DNA from: Periplaneta americana
Taxonomy: Eukaryota; Arthropoda; Insecta; Blattodea; Blattidae
NCBI RefSeq assembly: GCF_040183065.1
Contig: NC_091122.1
Location: 159,179,455 to 159,243,454, forward strand
Reading direction: 5' to 3'
Length of the DNA: 64,000 bases
Of the stretch, positions 11,273 to 22,888 are shown one piece after another (within the stretch, counting starts at the first letter, position 1; every line of letters begins with the position of its first letter). The notes below the pieces were generated by a model. That model worked only from the letters and a program-made list of their open reading frames with translations. It was not told the DNA's origin and ran no database searches. A program made the position numbers and the translations under genes.

Positions 11273-11874
11273 CTTCAACAATAGCATTCTAGCGCTATAC
11301 GCGGACGATTCGGCTTTTCTCACGGCATCGTGGAAGCCAACTGTTGCCATTAACAGGCTACAAGGTCACCTACGTGACATTGAAGCATGGCTCCTCAGAT
11401 GGAGAATCAAATTAAATATTTCCAAAACACAAGCAATTTTATATAGCAGAAGAAATAAATTCAATAGACCGGGAATAAATCATACAAACTTAGCCATAAA
11501 TGGATCACAAATCGAGTGGAAAACTTCAGTAAAATATCTCTGAGTAACACTAGACAGACGGCTTACGTTTCTTCAACACGTACAACAGAAACTCAGACTT
11601 GCCAATTCTAGAATGGTGGAGCTATACCCAATTTTAAATAAAAGCAGACATTTAAACATACATGCAGCCTTAATTTTGTATAAAACATTAATCAGATCAG
11701 TAATATTATATGCTTGTCCTGCTTGGGGACACGCACCTATTACAGTTCTTAAAAAATTACAGGTTTTCCAAAACAAACTTTTAAGATTCATTACAGGACT
11801 ACCTAGAGTTACACCAGTTAGATTGATTCATACAGAACTAGAAATTTGCACAATTCAAGAATATATCTCAAACC

Positions 11875-12053
11875 GTTGCGGGTTCGATCCCGGGCCAGGT
11901 CGATGGCATTTAAGTGTGCTTAAATGCGACAGGCTCATGTCAGTAGAGATTTACTGGCATGTAAAAGAACTCTTGCGGGACAAAATTCCGGCACATCCGG
12001 CGACGCTGATATAACCTCTGCAGTTGCGAGCGTCGTTAAATAAAAAACATAAC
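11875..12053 (+). mobile_element. 5'-truncated tRNA-derived SINE in the LINE
   Basis: The segment starts inside the tRNA head (GTTGCGGGTTCGATCCCGGG), has a body with GCATTTAAGTGTGCTTAAAT and ends GTCGTTAAATAAAAAACATA. The 12-base sequence ATATCTCAAACC flanks it at 11863-11874 and 12054-12065, a clear target-site duplication. Removing one copy and the insert restores the LINE frame around EYISNQAF. Confidence 0.8.
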
Positions 12054-12395
12054 ATATCTCAAACCAAGCCTTCTGCACGTACGCCAAGTCGTACAACAGC
12101 AACAACCCACTAATCTCTTCCCTGGGAACTAAAACCCTGCTTTAGATAAGCACAAATGACCTAAGAGCGTACTCCACCCTCTAGCTTCGAACGACAACGT
12201 ACAAGACGAACACCAACTTGAACAATAAACAACCACTTGACTCTACACACAGACATAAATCTATAAATGTACTAATAAGGTTATTTCTCTGTTTCAGGGT
12301 CATCACGTTATTGGCTGCATAGATGCTTTGTATTCTTTGTAAATAATTATTATGTATTTTAATATTTCAGTACTTTAAATAATGATTAAAAGACA

Positions 12396-12600
12396 ACCTC
12401 CCACCTCAACATATTCATGACCCCATTGTAGACAATTGGCTTGTCGTCAGCACGACATCTCATCCTGCTCAAGGTTTTTCCGTGGTTTCCCTTGAATAAT
12501 AAGACAAATGTCGGGATGAGCCCTAAAGAAATGGCCCACGGACCACTTCCCTTCCCCCACTCTTTCTCTTCTATTGCCAAAAAGAACTTGCTAATTTCTT
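12396..12600. repeat. possible SINE-type tail segment
   Basis: Contains AAGGTTTTTCCGTGGTTTCC followed by ACAAATGTCGGGATGAGCCC and AAATGGCCCACGG, a layout that resembles the conserved body of some insect SINEs. No tRNA-like head or duplication was found nearby, so the call is tentative. The open frame across it on the minus strand is not supported as a gene. Confidence 0.35.
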
Positions 12601-12989
12601 AGATAACCTGTACTATGATAATAGGGGAAAATAATTATACTGTAAGTTCACAGGGCTAACGGCTTCGAAGCTGGGTACCTGGTTCTAATGAAGTGCACTG
12701 GAAGCAATTTAAAACTTGGGGGCATGAGATAGTTACTCTGCCAGCCATAAAAATTCACTTCAACTAAATCCCCAAGGTAAAAAAAAAAGCCTGGTCGGTT
12801 GACCATTCATGGCTGTAGCGCCACAGATTTAATTTAATTCGTTTCGTTCTTCCTGGTGGATATCAGATCGTAATTCCTTTTGCTATTCCAGACTCTTCAT
12901 TCTTTGAACATGTCCATACAATTTGCGGTGGCACCATTAAATTATTGACCAGCCATGATTGCCTCTATATCCACAACCCTCCCTTGCTC

Positions 12990-13006
12990 GGTTGGTTGGT
13001 TGGTTG

Positions 13007-13068
<62 letters not shown>
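12990..13068. repeat. (GGTT)n/(AGTT)n tetranucleotide microsatellite
   Basis: Four or more GGTT units run into a long uninterrupted GTTA tract, about 79 bp in all. The unit changes by one base partway along. Confidence 0.95.
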
Positions 13069-14477
13069 GGGGTTTAATGTTTGTAAGAATTTGTGACTTA
13101 AGTATGTCACGTCATATGGACGGGGCTTTTTTTGGCTGATATGCAGATTTCTATGTAATCTGCTGGTACACTGATGTTTTTGTTTTTAAGAGCCCATTCA
13201 AATGTGGAAAGGATGCAATCTGCTTCCGTTTGGGTGTGTTCAAACTAAAAGAACTTTTGTTCTATAACAATGTTGCCTTTCCAAAGATGGTTACAACTGT
13301 TTGAAGATATCTAGAACAATACAAAACCCATTTTCGTATTGCAGAAAACGTAAATCAAATAAACTAATAAAATTAGTAATAAAATATGTAGCGGCAATCA
13401 TCATGAAAAATATTTGCTAAGTACCGAAATGCACCGAAAAAACTACTAATCTCAGTACCTAGAAGATTAAAAAATTGAAATCTAAAACGAACTGAACTTC
13501 TAATTACTTTGACACTAAAGAGTAATTGAACAATCATAATTATACACCCCTCTACAATATTTCAGTCATTAAAAGCTTGAATAACAGCAATAAACACCCA
13601 AAACTTGTTTGACTACACAAGGATACGCGCAAAGGTCGAACACACTATCCACACTAACAGTCGCTATGGATTTTACTAAACATCTTTAGTAAATTCATCT
13701 AATCCTCATTTCAGTTTGGTTGATAGGCTTTCCCCTCTACTCACACTCTTTACCGTCCGTGAAGGGGAAGATGCTACTGTCCATCTTACTAACGTTCGAC
13801 TAATTGACTTTGAACATAGTGAAAATTCTTACTACTCAAAATGTTTGCCGGTAATCTATATTTCGAGAGTTTATACTAAGCGTTTATTATTGCATTTTAT
13901 TATTGTTTATATCAACTGGCACATTAAAAAGCTACTGATAGCAGAAGATAAATGTTTTTTCACCGCTAGTTGCTACACTATAGCATACACAAAGGTACAA
14001 TCTACACTGTCACTCCCCCCGACTTCATAATACAAACTAACATTCCTTAATTAAATTATTAGTTGAAAATATTGTAAGAACGGCATTAAAATATACTCAG
14101 ACATGTAATTGTTAAACATCTGTGTCACTGTATTTTATATCCACTTATGTACTTTATTTAATATTGTATTATCTTGTGTGTAGAACTTGGGGGATGCAGG
14201 TATAAGAGGTAACAGCTACCGTTCTGTTACTGAAGGGACTTAGGGCAAGTAGAAGGGGAAAGAAATGCCTTCGCTTCCTCTCAACTTGTATGAAATGTCG
14301 TTTAGCTAGCAGTGCATGATTCTGTACAGATTGTTGTGCACGTTACTGCGGAATCCCGGCCATTAGTCACTCAGCTGAGTGCGCTCCTTGTATAATGGCA
14401 GTTGACTTGAAATATAAACGTCAACGTATATGTCTAACTTGGAGTCAGGCCAATGAAGGGAAACACTATAGGAGGAG
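13069..14477. other. intergenic, no supported gene
   Basis: Mixed AT-rich sequence. A 104-codon open frame at 13716-14030 has no recognisable motif and a composition expected from chance. No repeats with clear ends were found. Confidence 0.35.
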
Positions 14478-14600
14478 AGTTCGAGCCGGTGCTCTGGATT
14501 GAATTCGGCGTAGCTCAGTGGTCAGAGCGCTTGGTACGTAGAACCAAGGACGCGGGTTCGATCCCCGGCGCCGGAGCGAATTTTTTTCCTCAAATATTAA
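14478..14600 (+). mobile_element. tRNA-headed SINE (leader type)
   Basis: An A-box region GGCGTAGCTCAGTGG and B-box GGGTTCGATCCCC sit in a nearly complete cloverleaf; TTCGGCG and CGCCGGA can pair as an acceptor stem. A leader GCCGGTGCTCTGGATTGA precedes the tRNA part, and the same kind of leader occurs in the copy at 63262-63375. A T-rich tract follows. It is judged a SINE rather than a working tRNA gene because the leader and tail are shared with other dispersed copies. Confidence 0.6.
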
Positions 14601-14822
14601 TAGTCGCTATGGAGTTAGCAGCGAGCTTTGAACGAAGTGGATTTGGCTGTTTTACTCATCACGCGTTTATGTACGCTTACGAGTTGAATTGTGCATAGCT
14701 ATTTTTCCTACACGATTCTCGTTCCCTTTCGAAAGGTACTAAAATGTAATTTTAAACAAAAAATGGATTTAGCAGGTTTACACTCTAAGCCGACGATATA
14801 TAACATCTTCTGCTGTGAAATA

Positions 14823-15079
14823 ATTGAAGCGTCGGCTGGAACAACGTTGTAAGTTACAAAATTCTCATTCGGCGTGTTTCCGTGTAATCATGTTGTATGT
14901 CGTGTTACCTTGCTATACTCTTTCGCTTGCAACTGTCCATCAATGCAGTGCGTGAAATTTGTCTACTCAAAAGTTTGATACTCTATAAGAACAACGTTGT
15001 ACGTATACACATTCTTGCAGCTCCTGTAAATTTTACCAAATGTAACTTATAACGTTGTTCCAGCCAACGCTTCAATTGT
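14823..15079. mobile_element. 257-bp MITE with 35-bp inverted repeats
   Basis: AATTGAAGCGTCGGCTGGAA at the left is matched in reverse complement at the right (about 14823-14858 and 15045-15079, two mismatches). There is no coding capacity. AATT at the tips could be part of the repeat or a short duplication. Confidence 0.75.
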
Positions 15080-15290
15080 ATTGCATTTATTAAAACTGTG
15101 TAAACAAAAGTATAAAGAGTTGTTGCATCTCGACATCATAATTGTCATTTTGTTCACACTTGTCTTCTTGTTGATCCTACTTGTACAGCATATAGGCCTA
15201 AACTGCAGCCAGATAGCACGCGAAAGTATCAAAGGTCATTCGAGCGCTATTTCTTATAGAACTGATATAGTTCCACACACAACAAATATA

Positions 15291-16052
15291 CAGGGTGTAT
15301 TTAAATTGATGTCAAATATTTCGGGGACATGTTCCTAGCACCAAAACATTACAAAAAGTTCATATGAACATTGGTCTCAAAATAATTTATTTCAAAGTTA
15401 CAAGACAAAATTTAATGTTACAAGACAAAATTTAATGTTACAAAAATTGCTCGGAGTGGCTTCCTCCTGCTTCGATGTGTCTCCTAAACCTGCGTTACAT
15501 GCTCTGGCGTACTCTGTTGAAAATTTCTGGAGTGTTTCGTATTTCGTGAAATCCAGTTTGGATACGCTCTCAGAATATCAACATTAAGTACAGGAGTCGC
15601 ATAAACCAGGGACTTTAATGTCCCCAGAAGAAGAAATCCATTGGAATCAAATCAGGCGATCGAGCAGGCCATGCAATGAATCCCCTTAGACCAATACATC
15701 TTTGGGGAAATCGATCATTAAAAAATTACGAACTACCAGACTGAAATGAGCTGGAGCAGCATCGTGTTAAAACACATTCGTTGGATGACGTCCAGAAGCA
15801 CATCATCAATTAAATGATGCAAATCATTTCGTTCTGTTCACTCACAGAATACATTCTCTTCTGATTTCTTTCCTCTACAAAATACAAACAAACAAAGAAC
15901 CATCAAACAATCAGCGGTCAATGAACGGACAAATCCTTTAATAACTCCCTAACGAATGGTTTTCAGACCCATGTTCTTATCAACTTTTTTAATTGTTTTG
16001 ATGTTAGGAACACGTCCCCGAAATATTTGACACCAATTTAGATACACCCTGT
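15291..16052 (-). mobile_element. mariner-like element with transposase relic
   Basis: Inverted repeats ACAGGGTGTATTTAAATTG at the left and the matching complement at the right (ending TACACCCTGT) extend inward through a TCAAATATTTCGGGGAC block. The tips sit next to TA. On the minus strand a broken frame encodes FIAWPARSPDLIPMDFFFWG, the block around the third catalytic residue of mariner-type transposases. The N-terminal part is gone. A short direct repeat, ACAAGACAAAATTTAATGTT, is tandemly duplicated at 15401-15440. Confidence 0.75.
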
Positions 16053-16175
16053 ATATCATATACCCTATTACACATTTTGACTTATTTTTGTCATCATTAT
16101 ATGTCTTCTTCATATCCTGTCACGCATGTTTCATTTCGAAACGAATCACATAATAATTCATACTTTACATGATAC

Positions 16176-16357
16176 CACAGTCTAGTATATACAGTCGCGA
16201 AGCTCAATACGTAGTAAATATGCAAACATTAGGTAGTTGCTCACCACTAGGACCGCTAATATCGCCACATTACAGGCAATGCAAAATAGAACCGTCACAG
16301 TCTATTGTTTCTAGCACTCTCAAAACTCAAGCTTCGTGACTGTATATAGTAGACTGT
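16176..16357. mobile_element. minimal P-like MITE (copy iv)
   Basis: Only 182 bp, with the same termini as the large P-like copies (CACAGTCTAGTATATACAGT at left, complement at right). It is flanked by CATGATAC (16168-16175) and GATGATAC (16358-16365), a 7/8 match consistent with an 8-bp duplication. The interior keeps the subterminal GGTAGTTGCTCACCACTAGG block. Confidence 0.7.
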
Positions 16358-16394
16358 GATGATACCAGTAATTTGTTATATATGAGAGTCGTAC

Positions 16395-17675
16395 CATAAG
16401 TCATGGCAACCATGTTATATCTCCTGAATATGTGGCAACACGGTTAGTCCAGTATATAGGTTTGAAAACCTATCTTACACTCTACGCAATTCCACCACCA
16501 GGTGTTATCTGTGTGTATTGTTGGCTAGTTAACAGCACATGCGAAGGAAGTTATTGTGCTGGCGGCCTGCTCCTCCATGATAACGCTACAGCCACATCGG
16601 AGCTCGTGTCAGCAATCTTTTACAGGGAGGTCTTAGAACATCCTCTCTACTCGCCCGATCTCACTCCATGCGACTTTCATCTCATTCCGCAAATGAAGAA
16701 GCCGTTGCAATGTAGCGCTTTGCAAACAAAGAGGACATCTTAACAGCGTCTCGACAGGTGGTAGGCCTACACATTGATGAATCACATATAGCCTACGGCA
16801 TTTAACACCTTCTTCATCATTGAAAAGACATATGTAAGCTTTGGGAGATGATTTTGAAGTAATTTTACTTGAAGCAAGTAAAGCGATTGGCTTGGAAGTA
16901 AATCCCGAAAAGACAAAGTATATGATTATGTCTCGTGACCAGAATATTGTACAAAATGGAAATATAAAAATTGGAGATTTATCCTTCGAAGAGATGGAAA
17001 AATTAAAATATCTTGGAGAAACAGTAACGACACTCGGGAGGAAATTAAACGTACAATAAATATGAGAAATGCTGTTATTATTCGGTTGAGAAGCTTTTGT
17101 CATCTAGTCTGCTGTCAAAAAATTTGAAAGTTAGAATTTATAAAACAGTTATATTACCGGTTACTCTGTAAGGTTGTGAAATTTGGGCTCCCACTTTGAG
17201 AGAGGAACAGAGATTAAGGGTGTTTGAGAATAAGGTTCTTATGAAAATATTTGACGCTAAGAAGGATGAAGTTACAGGAGAATGGAGAAAGTTATACAAC
17301 TCAGAACTGCACGCATTCTATTCTTCATCTGACGTAATTAGGAACATTAAATCCAGACGTTTAAGGTAGGCAGGGCATGTAGCACGTATGGATGAATCCA
17401 GAAATGCATATAGAGTGTTAGTTGGAAGACCGGAGGGAAAAAGACCATTGGGGAGGCCGAGACATAGATGGAAGGATAATATTAAAATGGATTTGAGGGA
17501 AGTGGGATATGAAGGTAGAGACTGGATTAATCGCCCCCTGTTCATTGGCTCCTGTGCCCTGGGCCCATTTGGTGCGAGCATTGCGAAGCGTATTCCAGTG
17601 ACTATAAAACGCATATAGCGGATTTTAAATGCTGCAGTTTTATCGGCCGATATAACACAGTTGCCATGACTTATG
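16395..17675 (+). mobile_element. mariner-like element carrying an RTE-like fragment
   Basis: 26-bp inverted repeats: CATAAGTCATGGCAAC at 16395 and its complement ending 17675, continued inward by a near match ending TTATATC. A + strand frame at 16432-16743 contains LLHDNATATSELV and LEHPLYSPDLTPCDFHLIPQ, two catalytic-core motifs of mariner transposases. An RTE-like LINE fragment occupies about 16855-17534. A TA duplication is not obvious at the edges. Confidence 0.65.
16855..17534 (+). mobile_element. RTE-like LINE fragment (copy B)
   Basis: Encodes LLEASKAIGLEVNPEKTKYM, then [22 protein letters not shown] and [20 protein letters not shown], with several frameshifts and stops. The 3' end is cut after GYEGRDWIN without the usual tetranucleotide tail, so both ends are truncated. 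It is in the opposite orientation to the neighbouring copy C. Confidence 0.75.
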
Positions 17676-17698
17676 AAATAATCCTCATGTGTGTGTAT

Positions 17699-18633
17699 TT
17701 ACTTACTTACTTACAAATGGCTTTTAAGGAACCCGGAGGGTTAATTGCCGCCCTCACATAAGCCCGCCATCGGTCCCTATCCTGTGCAAGATTAACCCAG
17801 TCTCTATCATCTTATCTCACCTCTCTCAAATCCATTTTTATATTATCTTCCCATCTACATCTCGGCCTCCCCAAAGGTATTTTTCCTTTCGGCCTTCCAA
17901 CCAACAATCTATATGCATTTCTGGATTCGCCCATACGTGCTACATGCCCTGCCCATCTCAAACGTCTGGATTTAATGTTCCTAATTACGTTAGATGAAGA
18001 ATAGAATGCAGTTCTACGTTGTGCAAGTTTCTCCATTCTCCTGTAACTTCATCCCTCTTAACTCCAATTATTTTCTAAGCACTTATTCTCAAACACCCTT
18101 AACCTCTGTTCCTTTCTCAAAGTGATAGTCCAAGTTTCACAACCATATAATATAACTGTTTTATAAATTCCAACTTTCAGGTTTTTTGAGAGCAGACTAG
18201 ATGACAAAAGCTTCTCAACCGAATAATAACAGGCATTTCCCATACTTATTTTATGTTTAATTTCCTCCCGAGTGTAATTGGTTTGCTACTGTTATTCCAA
18301 GATATTTGAACTTATTCATCTTTTCAAAGCATAAATTTCTAAGTTTTATTTTTCCATTTCGTATTCTGGTCACGAGACATAATCATGTACTTTGTATTTT
18401 CGGGATTTACTTCCAAACCTGTCTCTTTACTTGCTTCAAGTAAAATTCTCGTGTTTTCCTTAATAGTTTGTGGATTTTCTCCTAACATATTCACGTCATC
18501 CGCATAGACAAGTAGCTGATGTAACCCGTTCCATTCCAAACCCTCTCTGATATCCTGGACTTTCCTAATGGCATATTCTAGAGCAAAGTTGAAAAGTACA
18601 GGTGACAGTGCATCTCCTTGCCTTAGTCCTCAG
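17699..18633 (-). mobile_element. RTE-like LINE 3' fragment (copy C)
   Basis: Minus-strand 5'-truncated copy with the TTAC-repeat 3' tail at 17699-17713 and a broken frame through [27 protein letters not shown] and RPKGKIPLGRPRCRWEDNIK. The 9-base sequence TGTGTGTAT at 17690-17698 and 18634-18642 is the target duplication. Confidence 0.8.
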
Positions 18634-18819
18634 TGTGTGTATATATAATCACTATCATGGCGGTGTCATAACTGCTATCAAGTAAATTTGAAGCCCCAAC
18701 ATATTTCATGTTATAAGTTAATTATGTTGTGCAATTTTTTATGGACATAAACTATTTTTATCATCATACCACTGTCATTATAACATGTCATATATAATGA
18801 TACCGTAACATATTGCATT

Positions 18820-18990
18820 ACTTGGTATTGAAGTTGTAGCTTTTGGAACTACATTCTGAAAGTACGCCATTGAGACACTCACGAGCTTCAGAGTGGTATT
18901 GTGGAGCTGCTCTATCTTGCTGGTACAGGTAAACATAAGAATCTCCATTAAATTTTGGCATTAACCACGATTTACTCGTGTCATGATAGG
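18820..18990 (-). pseudogene. mariner-like transposase fragment (second Asp region)
   Basis: The minus-strand frame contains YVYLYQQDRAAPQYHSEARE, matching the QQDGAPPH-type motif around the second catalytic Asp. It probably belongs with the fragment at 19662-19860 on the same strand, the two being separated by a MITE at 19023-19615. Confidence 0.55.
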
Positions 18991-19022
18991 ATATGCAAGT
19001 GACTGTAGGGCCTAACCATATA

Positions 19023-19615
19023 CTGGGTGTTCAGTTCAAAATGTGTCTTGGCTCGCTGTATGCCGTCATGTGGCTAGCTGATGAGCCTAGAGAATTCAAT
19101 CTTCCTACACTTCCGCAGCTCAGGTGTATAATCTAAGAGGCAGAGAAGTTGGCTAGCAAGTACGGCGTTCATTCTGAAGAGTACGTGCCGATACGTACGG
19201 TAACGCCGGTAGTGGCAGGAATGTGAACTGTTTGGAAATGCGTACTGTCGGGATATGGGGAGAGGGTTAAGACGATTACTTACGTATTTGTTGACATTAA
19301 CTTCGACGGTCAACATGGACACGGAGCATTTGATTTGTGTTGTGGAATGTTACCGTACGCAACCGATGATAACAAATACCCTGCGTACGACTTGCCGGCG
19401 CAAAACACAATTCGAAAGAGGTTATGGTAGCACACAGACCGTACAGACCGCCATCTGTTGCTACGACGTTCAAGTTATACCGTACACGTTCTCAAGTTCA
19501 GATTGAAGAACGCCTTAAATAATAGGCAACTTCTCTAACATATAAGCTGAAACTCGCTTCAAATCGGTGACCCAACAACAGTGACGTCATGACACACTTT
19601 GAAATGAACACCCAG
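19023..19615 (+). mobile_element. TA-flanked MITE, copy 1 (593 bp)
   Basis: Termini CTGGGTGTTCAGTTCAAAAT and the complement GAACACCCAG, flanked by TA on both sides (19021-19022, 19616-19617), the Tc1/mariner duplication. A second, inverted copy is at 26891-27497. Both contain a conserved stretch with [13 protein letters not shown] and, in another frame, [12 protein letters not shown], which resembles the N-terminal helix-turn-helix of mariner-like transposases. That points to origin by internal deletion. Confidence 0.75.
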
Positions 19616-19661
19616 TAGTTTGCGATGTGACATGGTACAAAAGACATTCAACTACAGTGAA

Positions 19662-19860
19662 TCACGTTGATATAGTATGTGGATTCTTAGTGTCCAAAAT
19701 TCGGAAATTGTGATGGTTCAGCTTTCCACTTAGGACTACATAGAATGTTGCCTCATCGCTGAATATAAAACGCTTCATAAATCCAATTTCCTCCACAAAA
19801 TTCTGCGAACTCCAGGCGAAGCGATGTCTATCTTTTTCATTGGAGTATGTGAGTTTGTGA
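19662..19860 (-). pseudogene. mariner-like transposase fragment (first Asp region)
   Basis: The minus-strand frame reads GFMKRFIFSDEATFYVVLSG followed by KLNHHNFRI, matching the FSDEATFHVSGKVNRHN-type motif around the first catalytic Asp. A small insertion of two residues and loss of flanks show decay. Confidence 0.65.
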
Positions 19861-19955
19861 TAAAATAGCAATGTACATGATGTGAGGGGTGATAATATTG
19901 GTGATTCTGAACAAAAAAAGTATATATGAACATATGGCCTGTTCTTAACAGTATC

Positions 19956-20192
19956 GTCCACACCTGTAGAGTAACAGTCAGCGCGTCTGGCCGCGAAACT
20001 AGGTGGCCCGGGTTCGAATCCCGGTCGGGGCAAGTTACCTGGTTGAGGTTTTTTCCGGGGTTTTCCCTCAACCCAATAGGAGCGAATGCTGGGTAACTTT
20101 CGGTGCTGGACCGGCATTATCACCTTCATATCATTCAGACGCTAAATAACCTAGATGTTGATAGAGTCGTAAAATAACCCAATAAAATAAAA
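19956..20192 (+). mobile_element. tRNA-derived SINE, family A (copy 1)
   Basis: A head with GTAGAGTAACAGTCAGCGCG and GGGTTCGAATCCCGG is followed by CAAGTTACCTGGTTGAGGTT, the CCGGGGTTTTCCCTCAACCC body, and an AATAAAATAAAA tail. The 11-base duplication TTAACAGTATC is at 19945-19955 and 20193-20203. Three more copies are in the window. Confidence 0.9.
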
Positions 20193-20324
20193 TTAACAGT
20201 ATCTGACATATAGTTGTTTGAAAATCATGGGCGTCAGTCTCATGTCCTTCATCAGCACTCACATGCGGATTCAACCAAAACGACATTAAGTTGTAGTATT
20301 GTCTTTATTGGTCATTTCAATGCA

Positions 20325-20560
20325 CAATGGGCGTTGGATCGGCCGCGGTAGTCATTTCTTGGCCACCGAGGTCACCCGACCTTACTCTATTGGATTACTC
20401 TGTGTGGGGTTGGCTTAAGAGCGAATTGGAAACACGGCAGGACTTTACATGCTTGTGCTCTAGTAAAGGAATGTCCGAATCAGTTTGGATGACCAACACA
20501 TCAACTGTCTACAAGAGCTGCAATGTGCATTGAAGTTGACGGTGGAGTTTTTGAACATGT
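20325..20560 (+). pseudogene. mariner-like transposase fragment (third Asp region), inverted
   Basis: The + strand frame has ISWPPRSPDLTLLDYSVWGW followed by LKSELET, the block containing the third catalytic residue. The first and second Asp fragments nearby (18820-19860) are on the minus strand, so either this is another element or the locus was rearranged. Confidence 0.6.
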
Positions 20561-20872
20561 TCTATAAAGAAAAGTACACAATTAAACCCCCTCTACAAAA
20601 ACGTTGTTCCCCTACTGCGCATCGCAAGTGTCTTGACAAATGTCTAACGTTCACTGCATAAATGGCAGTATAGTAGGCGTACGGTGAATGTAAAATATAA
20701 TGGAGCATATCATGACAACACTGGAACTTAATTTTAATGGTTTGCACTATCGAAACATTTGAACAAATTGTTTGCCATGGCACTGATTACAACTGAATTT
20801 CAAAATTAATAATCTGATAATAAATATACAACAGAAGTTTTATACATATATGTGCAAACAATAATTTACACC

Positions 20873-21129
20873 GTCCACACCTGTGGAGTAACGGTTAGCG
20901 CGTCTAGAGACGAAACCAGGTGGCCCGGGTTCGATTCCCGGCCGAGGCAAGTTACCTGGTTGAGGTTTTCTCCGGGGTTTTCCCTCAACCTATTATGAGC
21001 AAATGCTGGGTAACTTTCGGTGCTGGACCCATGACTCATTTCACCGGCATTATCACCTTCATCTCATTCAGACGCTAAATAACCTAAGATGTTGATAAAG
21101 CGTCGTAAAATAACCTAATAAAATAAAAA
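20873..21129 (+). mobile_element. tRNA-derived SINE, family A (copy 2)
   Basis: Full-length relative of the copy at 19956, with GTGGAGTAACGGTTAGCGCG and GGGTTCGATTCCCGG in the head and an A-rich tail. The 13-base duplication AATAATTTACACC flanks it at 20860-20872 and 21130-21142. Confidence 0.9.
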
Positions 21130-21233
21130 AATAATTTACACCTCTTTATTGAAATAATTACTATTACAATGAAAAAAAAATATAATGAATTCTAAGAATA
21201 TGTTACTATTCCGTACACAAAAATAATCATTTC

Positions 21234-22888
21234 CATGGGTGGGCAACTCGTACTCCCGAGGCGCTAAAAACCTTGGCACAAAAAAGCACACACCGAGGCA
21301 GCCGCTGCAGTTACAAGCTGTGTGTAGTTTCGTTACAGAAGCAGTTCACTGCCATGGTGCGCTGTAGCGGCTGGTGCAGATGATCGTGATATCTAGGCCT
21401 ACTCCATGATTTGTATTTCAAAATTATGCATGGTACAATAATTAGGCGTACAGTAGTTTTAGACACCTATAACTAAATACACAAAACTGAAATTCCATTA
21501 TTGCCAAACTTTGTAAATTATAATACGTTATTATTTAGTGCTGAAAACATAAATTAAACACAACCCTTTCAAGATACAACAAATATATTTGCAGCACTTA
21601 TTACACTGTTTGTTAATATTAGTTATTATTTGTCTCCATTGAAACATAGAAAGTAATCAGAGTTTACAAGTATTTATAGAATAAAGAGATTTCAAAAAAG
21701 TATTACATTCCTAAATAATCACAAAATCAAGGAAGTAATTTTATACATATAACAGAAAATGAAATAAACTTACTCCTGAACTCCTTCTGTACATTTAGAC
21801 GTTTGGCATCTTTTTCTTGCTGTCAGAGCATTAAAATCTGGCTCAAGTTAGAAAACAGCCACTAAATTGTCGTCTGTGACCCAGGATCGCCAAACAGTTT
21901 TGTTGTTGGTCATCGTAGTGAAAAACTGCTCGCACACATATGTGGAACCAAACATGGCTGCTAGGCGGGAGGCAAGCAAGCATAGATTTGAAAATTATGA
22001 CTTAGGCAGCATTACGAACAGTTCGATTCCTGATTTCGCCGAAACTCTGAGCGGCGTGCTGTTCTGCAGATTTTCAATTCTAATTCCAAATTTTCAGGAG
22101 CTTCTATCTGCTGAAACCCAAAGGGATTGCAGAATAATCTCCATTCCTTGTCCATTGTCGCTATCTCTCCAAATCTACCAGTGAATTCTGTTAAGAGGTA
22201 TTGAATAAGGGTTTTATATTTGATAAGCTGACTTTCTTCATCGCTCTTGAAAACAGTTTCTAGTGAAGGAAAGTGGTGAATGTTGTTTATTTTCTACTTG
22301 ATACTGCCATTCTTAACTTACCTACAAATGCTCTCAGATGGTCAATCATATTTATGATCAAGTTATCTTTTCCTTGTACATGCACGTTCAGATCATTAAG
22401 ATGTGTACAAATGTCCGTAAAAAAAAACAAGATCAGAAATCCATGCTGGGTCTGTTTGTTGTGGAATTTCTATACTTACCTTCGCTTATCGTAAAAATAT
22501 CTATTTCTTCCTTGAGCATGAAAAACCTGTATAACATGGCACCCCTGCTAAGCTATCTTACTTTAGTGTAATGAATGAGATCATGATAATCACTGTCAAT
22601 ATTCTTAAGAAATTTGTGACGCGTAAGAAAGTGTAGACGAAGATATAAGATACACAGCTTTACCTTTCTTCTTAACAAAAAGTACTTGTTTTCCCATTCG
22701 TCACTAAAGGGAAAATATTTAAACGAATTACACTGTGATTCACTCATTACGAGCCGCCACTCACTGTAGACGCAAGCGAACCAACAACCACTCGTCTTGC
22801 AAGGCCCACGTACACTGCAGCTAGCACAGAGTTCGTTCTACCTGACTGAGTTTGTTCACAGTTTGAGAGCACGAGTTGCCCACCCATG
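21234..22888 (-). mobile_element. hAT element, internally deleted
   Basis: Inverted repeats CATGGGTGGGCAACTCGT(A/G)CTC at both ends, flanked by ATCATTTC and ATCATTAC (7/8 match), as expected of an 8-bp hAT duplication. On the minus strand, 22747-22650 gives FSDEWENKYF, the usual start of a BED-type finger in this transposase group. Then 22250-22080 gives LLTEFTGRFGEIATMDKEWR with LFCNPFG, and 21963-21900 gives AAMFGSTYVCEQFFTTM, the hAT C-terminal dimerisation motif. The middle of the transposase is missing and frames are broken. Confidence 0.78.

Larger units (their letters stand above)
9725..12240 (+). mobile_element. Jockey-like LINE with inverted internal segment
   Basis: A 5'-truncated non-LTR element. 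On + it starts in the endonuclease C-terminal half (SDYVVSAPSTPTPIPDNANH, then SDHKPVI) and runs to the reverse-transcriptase start (PNKKAPGTDGIQAEVLK) at about 10690. From about 10695 to 11272 the reading is on the minus strand (NYRPISLLN, FGFRSGHSC, FLDYTQAFDRVWH, AGVPQGSILAPILF). From 11273 it returns to + with LALYADDSAF and the downstream thumb region. Flipping the middle segment would restore the normal RT block order. An in-frame stop follows KTSVKYL near 11541, and a SINE interrupts the 3' part at 11875-12053. The element is dead. Confidence 0.8.

Noticed and set aside
12386-12580. 64-codon minus-strand frame as a gene
   Set aside because: It covers a SINE-like body segment and has no protein motif.
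12990-13068. CRISPR-like array
   Set aside because: A simple tetranucleotide repeat with no spacers, in a eukaryotic genome.
13716-14030. 104-codon open frame on +
   Set aside because: No domain, no splice-site context and low-complexity hydrophobic tail; expected by chance in this AT-rich DNA.
14502-14575. Functional tRNA gene
   Set aside because: The cloverleaf is nearly complete, but the leader and tail recur at 63262-63375, so it is a SINE head.
19255-19506. 83-codon frame as a host gene
   Set aside because: It lies wholly inside a TA-flanked MITE and recurs in the second MITE copy at 26996-27247.
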